Shown piece by piece: positions 8,828 through 15,059 of a DNA stretch of 23,500 nucleotides; position 1 is the stretch's first letter, and every line of letters starts with the position of its first letter. This DNA comes from Aalborgiella sp031424795 (GTDB taxonomy: Bacteria; Pseudomonadota; Gammaproteobacteria; Burkholderiales; Burkholderiaceae_C): positions 1 through 23,500 of the forward strand of contig JANPIC010000181.1 of NCBI GenBank assembly GCA_031424795.1, in the 5' to 3' direction. The position numbers and the translations under genes were made by a program. Under the pieces are notes generated by a model. That model saw only the letters and a program-made list of their open reading frames with translations. It was not told the DNA's origin and ran no database searches.

Positions 8828-8847
8828 TAAAGCTAAAGCTAAAGCTA
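8828..8847. repeat. Hexamer tandem repeat (TAAAGC, 3.3 copies) upstream of prkA
   Basis: TAAAGC is repeated three full times plus TA with no mismatch. The first unit also pairs with AGCTTTA at 8813-8819 to give a 7-bp inverted repeat with an 8-nt loop that encloses the proposed -10 element. The array occupies the region between -10 and -35 of the prkA promoter. Confidence 0.8.
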
Positions 8848-8899
8848 GGTCTGTTAGCCGAGGTGTGTTGGATGTTGCTAACCCATTCAGTCAGCCAAT

Positions 8900-9625
8900 T
8901 TAGCCAACCATCAGTTCAAGCAGCCGATCCAGCCCCCCCGTGTTGATGGCCACCATCGCCTGTTCGCGCACCTTGGGCTTAGCGTGGTAAGCCACAGACA
9001 GGCCACCCGCGTCTTCACACAGCTTCATCATCGGCAAATCGTTCGCACCATCGCCCATGGCAATGGCTTGGGCAGGGGTGATGCCCAGGTCGTTGCAGGT
9101 GGATAGCACGGTACGGCGCTTTTCCTCGCCATCGCAAATCTCGCCCCAAGCCTGGGTGATCAACTGGCCGGTCAGCTTACCGTCTTTGATTTCCAGCAGA
9201 TTAGAGCGCGCAAAGTCGATATTCAGGCGCTCTTGCACCCGATCCGCAAAAAACGTGAACCCACCGCTCACCAGCAGCACCTTCATGCCCGCAGCCTTGC
9301 AAGCGTCAATCAGCGCCTTCGCCCCTGGGTTGATCTGCAACCGCTCAGCGTAAACGGCTTTCATACTCGCCACACTCACGCCCTTAAGCAGTGCCAGCCG
9401 TCGCCGCAAACTGTCCTTAAAATCCGTAATCTCGCCCCGCATGGCCGCCTCGGTAATCGCTGCAACCTCAGCCTTGCGCCCCGCAGCATCGGCAATTTCG
9501 TCAATACATTCGATATTGATCAACGTCGAATCCATGTCAAACGCGATGAGTTTGAAATGGCTGAGGCTTAAAGGCGGCGTAAAACCTTGAATGACGAGGC
9601 CGGGGGAGATTTCTGTAGATGACAT
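8900..9625 (-). CDS. serB: Phosphoserine phosphatase
   Basis: The 241-residue HAD-superfamily enzyme hydrolyses O-phosphoserine to serine, the last step of serine biosynthesis in the cytoplasm. Motif I is FDMDST, with nucleophile D30 and acid/base D32; motif II serine is S120 in VSGGFTFF; motif III/IV is GDGANDLPM (D192, D196). The substrate-specificity cap IECIDEIAD-AG-K--VA-IT--AM-GEI reads as SerB. It lacks the N-terminal ACT-like region of the E. coli enzyme (322 residues); the short form is normal in this lineage. Start is ATG 9625 with a weak ribosome site. It is on the same strand as vapBC and mfd, 79 bp downstream of vapC, a gap filled by a dispersed repeat. Confidence 0.96.
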   Translation of the reverse strand: MSSTEISPGLVIQGFTPPLSLSHFKLIAFDMDSTLINIECIDEIADAAGRKAEVAAITEAAMRGEITDFKDSLRRRLALLKGVSVASMKAVYAERLQINPGAKALIDACKAAGMKVLLVSGGFTFFADRVQERLNIDFARSNLLEIKDGKLTGQLITQAWGEICDGEEKRRTVLSTCNDLGITPAQAIAMGDGANDLPMMKLCEDAGGLSVAYHAKPKVREQAMVAINTGGLDRLLELMVG

Positions 9626-9632
9626 TTGATGA

Positions 9633-9692
9633 ATATTTACTATTATTTTGATAGCTGCTTAGGCAATAAATACGCCGGCTAGAGGCGTAAAT
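9633..9692 (+). repeat. Dispersed ~50-bp repeat, copy 1 (serB-vapC gap)
   Basis: The sequence from ACTATTATTTTGATAGC to CGCCGGCTAGAGGC is related to at least two other stretches of the window: the inverse strand at 16473-16522 (38 of 53 positions identical without gaps, hand-aligned) and the inverse strand at 19734-19784 (36 of 49 with one gap). It fills nearly the whole gap between serB and vapC. It has no coding capacity, no transposase and no obvious target duplication. I recall intergenic repeats of this look from Comamonadaceae genomes but cannot verify that here. Confidence 0.6.
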
Positions 9693-9704
9693 GAGGGGCA
9701 AATA

Positions 9705-10136
9705 TCACTGTTTTGACCAGTTTTCGACCTTCAACCCTAGCACTCGGCGAAATTCATCTTCATTGTCCGTCACCAAGGTGCAGTCCAATGCCAGGGCATG
9801 GGCGGCGATGAAGGCATCGTTGGGGCCTATGGGGGTGCCCGCACGCGATAGCGCTAGACGAAGTAGGCTGTAATGTTGCGCTACCACTGGCTCCAAACCC
9901 AGCACGGGGATGTATTTCATGGTGGTGGCATAGGCTGCTTGCAGTCTGACCGATGGGTTTTTAGCCAAGCCAAAAAGCAACTCGCCCTGCACGATGACGC
10001 TGGTGCAAATAGGTGCTGGGTTGTCGTTAGCAATGGCATTTTCTGTGATTTGCTGCATCCACTGGGCAACCAAGCCTTGCGGATTTTTCATCATGTGGCT
10101 AATGGTGTTGGTGTCTAGCAGATACTGGAAGCTCAT
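9705..10136 (-). CDS. vapC: VapC-type PIN-domain toxin
   Basis: The 143-residue product is a PIN-domain ribonuclease, the toxin half of a type II toxin-antitoxin pair. The four acidic metal-binding positions are visible: D8 in LLDTNTISH, E52 in VIVQGELLFG, D107 in IGPNDAFIAAHA and D124/D127 in LVTDNEDEF. The order and spacing fit VapC enzymes that cut tRNA, often initiator tRNA, though the target cannot be read from sequence. Its ATG overlaps the vapB stop by four bases (ATGA), so translation is coupled to the antitoxin. No truncation or frameshift is seen, so the toxin should be active. The pair interrupts what is otherwise a serB-mfd housekeeping block, which fits acquisition as a mobile module. 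Confidence 0.93.
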   Translation of the reverse strand: MSFQYLLDTNTISHMMKNPQGLVAQWMQQITENAIANDNPAPICTSVIVQGELLFGLAKNPSVRLQAAYATTMKYIPVLGLEPVVAQHYSLLRLALSRAGTPIGPNDAFIAAHALALDCTLVTDNEDEFRRVLGLKVENWSKQ

Positions 10137-10462
10137 AGATTGATGTCATCTAAGGGCAACATTCCTTCATCCACATCAGGAAATTCGTCGTCGCAAGGGC
10201 CTAGTTTTCTCAGTTCTTCCAACATGGCCAACATGGCTGCTGCTGAGCCTTTTTCGTACTCTGGTAGGACAGGTTCAAGTATCAACCGCGTGCCTTCGCG
10301 GTACAAAATGGCTTCCACGCCAGGCATTTCAAACTCTTTTGGAATCCGCACGGCTTGGTTCGCGCCATTGCGGAACAGCCGCACATGGCGACCTGCCTCA
10401 GGCACAGGTGTGGGAGGTGCTTGCACCATATAGGATGCGTGGTTGTCAGAGACGTGATGCAT
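10133..10462 (-). CDS. vapB: VapB-type antitoxin (AbrB/SpoVT fold) with N-terminal extension
   Basis: The 109-residue antitoxin has an AbrB-type swapped-hairpin DNA-binding domain at about 26-65 (RLFRNGANQAVRIPKEFE, then ILYREGTRLILEP) and an acidic, helical C-terminal part (66-109) that should wrap around VapC. VapB proteins of this class are usually near 75-80 residues; this one has about 25 extra N-terminal residues rich in H, P and S. The ATG at 10462 is supported by AGGAG six bases upstream, so the extension appears genuine; M12 is a less supported alternative. It is first in the vapBC unit, probably represses its own promoter, and overlaps vapC by four bases. Confidence 0.9.
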   Translation of the reverse strand: MHHVSDNHASYMVQAPPTPVPEAGRHVRLFRNGANQAVRIPKEFEMPGVEAILYREGTRLILEPVLPEYEKGSAAAMLAMLEELRKLGPCDDEFPDVDEGMLPLDDINL

Positions 10463-10504
10463 AGCTGACTCCTAAAATTATTATTCCTGAAAAGGCGATA
10501 ACGC

Positions 10505-10533
10505 ATACTAGCCTATGCCTTGGCATATGTCAA
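10505..10533 (-). promoter_or_regulatory. vapBC promoter with palindromic operator in its spacer
   Basis: On the minus strand a perfect -35 TTGACA (10533-10528) is followed by exactly 17 bp and the -10 TAGTAT (10510-10505, four of six consensus bases). The spacer contains the palindrome TATGCC-AA-GGCATA (10514-10527), a likely binding site for the VapBC complex. The -35 overlaps the stop codon of mfd, so the promoter reaches into the end of the upstream gene. It lies 42 bp upstream of the vapB ATG, and AGGAG follows before that start. Confidence 0.7.
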
Positions 10534-13500
10534 ATCGGTTTAACCTTAATCTCAAGCTTTGTATCTACTTTAGCCTCCACCTTCGGCTGCCCCAAACTCC
10601 GCAACACATCCCGCACCATCAGCGCACGGTCTTTGGCTTCGGGCAGGTCGCGTTCTATGCGCAGTTTGTCGTTGCCGGTGAGTTTGATGTGGCGGTTTTT
10701 TTGGATGAGGTGGATGATAGACATCGGGTCAATCGGCGGATTCGGCTTGAAGGTGATGTTGATGACGCCGGGCGCGGCATCGACCTTGACCACACCGTAG
10801 GGCTTGGCCATGACGCGCAGGCGGTGCACGTCCAGTAGGGTCTGCGCCTGCGGGGGGAGTTTGCCGAAGCGGTCCACAATTTCTTCCAGCAGGGCGTCGA
10901 TTTGATCTGTCGTTTTGGCAGTTGCCAGCTTTTTGTAAAACGAGAGCCGCAGGTGCACATCGCCGCAATAATCGTCTGGCAACAGGGCTGGCGCGTGCAG
11001 GTTGATCTCGGTCGTCACGTTCATGGGCGACATCAAATCCGGCTCGATACCCGCTTTGAGGCAGCGCACGGCCTCGCCCAGCATCTCGTTGTAGAGCTGA
11101 AAACCGATTTCCATCATGTTGCCGGACTGGTTTTCACCCAGCACTTCACCCGTGCCGCGAATCTCCAAGTCGTGCATAGCAAGGTAAAAGCCAGAACCCA
11201 GCTCTTCCATTTGCTGAATTGCCTCCAACCTTTGACCCGCTTGCTTGGTCAGACCTTCAATATCAGGAACCATCAAATACGCATACGCTTGGTGGTGGCT
11301 GCGACCGACGCGGCCGCGCAGCTGGTGCAGTTGCGCCAAGCCAAACTTGTCGGCTCTGGCCATGACAATCGTGTTGGCCGTGGGCACGTCGATGCCTGTT
11401 TCAATGATGGTGGAGCACAGCAGCAGGTTGTAGCGCTGAGCGACGAAGTCTTTCATCACCCGTTCCAGCTCGCGCTCGGGCATTTGGCCGTGGGCGATGG
11501 CGATGCGGGCTTCGGGTAGGATTTCTTCCAAGCGCTCTTTGCGGTTTTGGATGGTGTCCACTTCGTTGTGCAAAAAGTAAACTTGTCCGCCGCGCTTGAG
11601 TTCACGCAGTACGGCTTCACGAATCACGCCATTGCTCTCAGTCCGCACAAAGGTTTTGATCGCCAAACGGCGCTGTGGCGCGGTGGCGATGACGCTGAGG
11701 TCGCGCAAGCCCTCCAACGCCATGCCCAATGTGCGCGGAATCGGGGTCGCGGTTAACGTCAACACGTCAATCTCCGCCCGCATCGCCTTCATGGTTTCTT
11801 TGTGGCGAACGCCGAATCGGTGCTCTTCGTCGATGACCAGCAAGCCCAGCCGCTGGAATTTCACGTCTTTGCTGAGTAATTTATGCGTACCGACGACGAT
11901 ATCGATGGTTCCATCGGCAATGCCTTTGATAGCGGCTGTGATTTCTTTGGCAGAGCGGAAACGGCTCATTTCTGCCACTTTGACGGGCCATTTGGCGAAT
12001 CTATCGACCAAGGTTTGGTAATGCTGCTCGGCTAACAGCGTCGTTGGTGCAAGTATGGCGACTTGTTTGCCCCCAGTGATGGCAATGAAAGCGGCGCGCA
12101 GGGCAACTTCGGTTTTGCCAAAGCCCACGTCGCCACACACCAACCTGTCCATAGGGCGTGGGCTGATCATGTCTTGAATCACGCAGTGGATGGCGGCGCG
12201 CTGGTCGGCGGTTTCTTCAAAGCCAAAGTCGTTGGCAAAGGTTTCGTAGTCCTGCGGCGAGTAGCGGAAGGCGTGGCCTTCTCTAGCAGCGCGGCGGGCG
12301 TAGATGTTCAAGAGTTCAGCAGCCGAGTCGCGTATCTGCTCAGCGGCTTTGCGCTTAGCTTTGTCCCATTGGGGAGAGCCAAGCCGGTGCAACGGCGCTT
12401 CGTCGGCGCTGACGCCGGTGTAGCGGCTGATGTGGTGCAACTGGCTGACGGGCACGTACAGCGTGGCTTTGTCGGCATATTCCAGGTGCAAGAACTCTTG
12501 AACGGTGGAAGACAGCACGTTGGCCATAGAACCATCGGCTTGTTTGCTCAGCCCTAAATCCAAGTTGATCAAACCCATGTAGCGCCCAATGCCGTGCGCG
12601 CTGTGCACCACGGGGTCGCCCACGTTGAGCTCGGACAAATCCTTGATCAGTGCTTCAACGTCGCTGACTTGCTCTTGCTTTTTACGGCGGCGGGTGACAG
12701 TGCCGGCGGCAAACAGCTCGGTTTCGGTCACCAAGTCGATGCCTTCAGCTATCCAACTGAAACCGACGTTCAGGCCGGACGTGGCGATACCGAGTTTTTC
12801 AGGGCTGGTCTGGAAGTCTTCCAAACTGTCAAAAGCAGGGACAGACAGGTTGCTGGCGCGCAGAAAATCCAGCAAACTTTCGCGCCTGCCATTCGATTCA
12901 GCCAATATCAGAATACGTTGTTGAGTATTGCGCGCATGTGTTTTTAGCTTGGCTAACGGATCTTCTGCGCCGCGAACGACGGATAAATCGGGCAAACTGC
13001 CGAATTCTGCAAAGGCGGCTTCGTCAGACGCATCCGCTGGCGTTGCTTTGATCGCCAGCTGCGCAAAGTCATTCGCTCGGGCGTAAAACTGCTCAGCGCT
13101 TAAAAATAAGGTTTCAGGCGGCAGCGCAGGGCGGTCTGGGTCGCCTTGAACGAGCCGATACCTATCCTTCGTGTCTTGCCAAAAACGCTGGAAAGCGGGT
13201 TCTAAATCGCCGTGTAGGACAACCGTTGCTTCGTCTTTATAATCTGCTTTAGAGTCTGCATTACCTGCTAGGTAATCAAAAACGGTCGCTGTTTCCTCAA
13301 AAAACAGAGGTAAATAATACTCAATACCCGCCGTCGCGACGCCATTGCCGATGTCCTTGTAAACACGGCTTTTGGTTGGGTCGCCTTCAACCAGTTCGCG
13401 CCAACGGCTGCGAAATTTGGTACGCGCGTCGTTGTCCATCGGGAACTCGCGCCCTGGCAGCAAACGCACCTCGGGCACGGGGTACAGGCTGCGCTGGGTG

Positions 13501-14102
13501 TCGGGGTCAAAGGTGCGGATGCTGTCGATCTCGTCGTCAAACAAATCGACGCGATACGGCACCAGCGAACCCATGGGGAACAAGTCAATCAAACCGCCTC
13601 GCACAGCATATTCACCCGGGCTGACGACTTGGCTCACATGGTTGTAGCCCGCCAGCGTCAACTGCGCCTTGAACTTGGCTTCGTCTAATTTTTGTTTGGT
13701 TTTAAAGGCAAAGGTGTAGCCAGCCAGAAAGCTGGGCGGTGCAAGGCGGTACAAAGCCGTGGTGGCGGGAACGATGACGACATCTGCGCCATTGTCTTTG
13801 TCGCGCTGGCTGATGCGCCATAACGTCGCCAAGCGTTCGCTGATCAGGTCTTGGTGCGGCGAAAACGAGTCGTAGGGCAGGGTTTCCCAGTCGGGGAACA
13901 GGGTCAAGCGTACTTCTGGGGCGAAAAAGGCGATTTCATGCATCAACCGCTGAGCGTCAATCGCGTCTGAGGTGACGATGGCCGTCAGGCGCTTGGCAGC
14001 CTTGTCGCGCTGCGCTAATTTGGCCAACAGCAGCGCATCAGACGACCCAATGGAGCGGGGCAGGGTGTAGCGTTTGCCTAGGGAAAGCTTGGGTAAATCC
14101 AT
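10530..14102 (-). CDS. mfd: Transcription-repair coupling factor Mfd
   Basis: The 1190-residue ATP-dependent translocase displaces RNA polymerase stalled at DNA lesions and recruits UvrA. Order of domains: UvrB-like N-terminal region (LFPDWETLPYD near 70, GEYAVRGGLIDLFP near 165), RNA polymerase-interacting domain starting GDPVVHSAHGIGRY (495-508), RecG-like helicase with Walker A GDVGFGKT (657-664), DEEH box (758-761), TATPIPRTL, then the RGRVGRS motif, and the C-terminal regulatory domain. E. coli Mfd is 1148 residues, so this is full length. A short stretch at about 280-290 (NADSKADYK, between VFDYLAG and ATVVLHGDL) seems longer than in relatives I remember. The ATG at 14102 gives the standard N-terminus. 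The gene is divergent from ispD, and its end overlaps the vapBC promoter. Confidence 0.97.
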   Translation of the reverse strand: MDLPKLSLGKRYTLPRSIGSSDALLLAKLAQRDKAAKRLTAIVTSDAIDAQRLMHEIAFFAPEVRLTLFPDWETLPYDSFSPHQDLISERLATLWRISQRDKDNGADVVIVPATTALYRLAPPSFLAGYTFAFKTKQKLDEAKFKAQLTLAGYNHVSQVVSPGEYAVRGGLIDLFPMGSLVPYRVDLFDDEIDSIRTFDPDTQRSLYPVPEVRLLPGREFPMDNDARTKFRSRWRELVEGDPTKSRVYKDIGNGVATAGIEYYLPLFFEETATVFDYLAGNADSKADYKDEATVVLHGDLEPAFQRFWQDTKDRYRLVQGDPDRPALPPETLFLSAEQFYARANDFAQLAIKATPADASDEAAFAEFGSLPDLSVVRGAEDPLAKLKTHARNTQQRILILAESNGRRESLLDFLRASNLSVPAFDSLEDFQTSPEKLGIATSGLNVGFSWIAEGIDLVTETELFAAGTVTRRRKKQEQVSDVEALIKDLSELNVGDPVVHSAHGIGRYMGLINLDLGLSKQADGSMANVLSSTVQEFLHLEYADKATLYVPVSQLHHISRYTGVSADEAPLHRLGSPQWDKAKRKAAEQIRDSAAELLNIYARRAAREGHAFRYSPQDYETFANDFGFEETADQRAAIHCVIQDMISPRPMDRLVCGDVGFGKTEVALRAAFIAITGGKQVAILAPTTLLAEQHYQTLVDRFAKWPVKVAEMSRFRSAKEITAAIKGIADGTIDIVVGTHKLLSKDVKFQRLGLLVIDEEHRFGVRHKETMKAMRAEIDVLTLTATPIPRTLGMALEGLRDLSVIATAPQRRLAIKTFVRTESNGVIREAVLRELKRGGQVYFLHNEVDTIQNRKERLEEILPEARIAIAHGQMPERELERVMKDFVAQRYNLLLCSTIIETGIDVPTANTIVMARADKFGLAQLHQLRGRVGRSHHQAYAYLMVPDIEGLTKQAGQRLEAIQQMEELGSGFYLAMHDLEIRGTGEVLGENQSGNMMEIGFQLYNEMLGEAVRCLKAGIEPDLMSPMNVTTEINLHAPALLPDDYCGDVHLRLSFYKKLATAKTTDQIDALLEEIVDRFGKLPPQAQTLLDVHRLRVMAKPYGVVKVDAAPGVINITFKPNPPIDPMSIIHLIQKNRHIKLTGNDKLRIERDLPEAKDRALMVRDVLRSLGQPKVEAKVDTKLEIKVKPI

Positions 14103-14167
14103 GAAAATCTAAGTGGGTGTCTAAATTGGTGTCACTTTGTACAGCATTGCATTTTAGAATAGCCACC
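14103..14167. promoter_or_regulatory. Divergent mfd/ispD intergenic region
   Basis: Only 65 bp separate the start codons of mfd (minus) and ispD (plus), so both promoters must lie here or in the genes. The best plus-strand signal is TAGAAT just before the ispD ATG. If it is a -10 element the ispD message would begin almost at the start codon and be nearly leaderless, which fits the missing Shine-Dalgarno sequence. No convincing -35 is seen. Confidence 0.3.
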
Positions 14168-14938
14168 ATGACAAACGCTCTAGTTGCTGAAAACAACCTT
14201 GAAAAGAACGCCAAACTCTGGGTGCTTATTCCCTGTGGTGGCAGTGGCTCTAGGGCTCAAAGTGAGATTCCCAAGCAATACCGCGTGATTGCGGGTAAGG
14301 CTATGGTGATGCATACCTTGGCGGCTTTTGAGCAAGTCGATCGCTTGGCTGGCGGTTTGGTGGTGATTGCCCAAGCAGATGACTATTTCCCCGGAGTGTT
14401 GAAAGAACTTGAAAATACTATATTTTCGATAGCGTTTCAAGCAGGAAATACGCGGGCTACAACTGTTTTTAACGGTTTAAAAGCGCTGTTGCAGCAGGGG
14501 GCGGCTGCTACCGACTGGGTGCTCGTGCATGACGCCGCGAGGTGTTTGATCACCCCTGAGCAAATTAATGCGCTCATTGACGTTTGCTTGTATGACGAAG
14601 GCAGCGACGCTGTAGGTGGTTTGCTAGCGCTGCCGTTGCCAGATACCTTGAAAATCGAACAATCAGGTCGTGTTGCCGCAACTTTAGGTCGCAGCGACAA
14701 ATGGTTAGCGCAAACCCCGCAAATGTTTCAAATTGGTGCGCTACTGCAAGCTTTGACGGCAGCAGGTGATTTGTCGGACACATCGAATATTTTGATTACC
14801 GATGAATCTAGCGCCATGGAACGGCTTGGGTTTTCACCAAAACTGGTTCGCGGCAGTGCCCAAAACTTCAAAGTGACGTATCCAGAAGACTTTGCGCTGG
14901 CAGAAGCGGTGTTGCAAAACAGAACGCCATCTGTTTAA
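14168..14938 (+). CDS. ispD: 2-C-methyl-D-erythritol 4-phosphate cytidylyltransferase
   Basis: IspD joins CTP and methylerythritol 4-phosphate to form CDP-methylerythritol in the non-mevalonate isoprenoid pathway. The nucleotide-binding opening is WVLIPCGGSGSRAQSEIPKQY, followed by the substrate regions AGNTRATTVFNGL, VLVHDAARCL and, near the C-terminus, TDESSAMERLG and FKVTYPEDFALAE. I take the ATG at 14168 (256 residues) rather than the GTG at 14117, because the extra 17 residues of the longer form look non-coding and would fill the whole mfd-ispD gap; no ribosome site supports either. E. coli IspD has 236 residues. ispF, which commonly follows ispD directly in this group, is absent; the next gene is DUF1800. 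A repeat-like segment overlaps residues about 82-98. Confidence 0.95.
   Translation: MTNALVAENNLEKNAKLWVLIPCGGSGSRAQSEIPKQYRVIAGKAMVMHTLAAFEQVDRLAGGLVVIAQADDYFPGVLKELENTIFSIAFQAGNTRATTVFNGLKALLQQGAAATDWVLVHDAARCLITPEQINALIDVCLYDEGSDAVGGLLALPLPDTLKIEQSGRVAATLGRSDKWLAQTPQMFQIGALLQALTAAGDLSDTSNILITDESSAMERLGFSPKLVRGSAQNFKVTYPEDFALAEAVLQNRTPSV
14411..14460 (+). repeat. Possible dispersed repeat copy inside ispD
   Basis: From ACTATATTTTCGATAGC to AAATACGCGGGCTA the bases align with the copy upstream of serB at about 35 of 47 positions with two 1-base gaps, by hand. The stretch encodes TIFSIAFQAGNTRA. The region aligns with E. coli IspD with only about two extra residues, so it is not a clean insertion. 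It may be chance resemblance around the conserved GG-x-R motif, or an old, overwritten copy. Confidence 0.3.
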
Positions 14939-15059
14939 TTGCGGCTAAATTCGGCACTAAATTCACGCAATTGCCAAAATTTACACAGCGTTTACAAATC
15001 TATAGCAATATTGGGGTTAACACTGTAGGCTAAAAGGGCTTTATTTACGTTTTGCAAAG

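Noticed and set aside
8706..8899. Sigma-54 promoter for prkA, as known for enterobacterial yeaGH
   Set aside because: No GG-N10-GC pair of the TGGCAC/TTGCA type is visible on the minus strand in this gap.
14117..14167. 17-residue N-terminal extension of IspD from a GTG start
   Set aside because: It has no resemblance to IspD, no ribosome site, and would leave almost no room for the divergent promoters.
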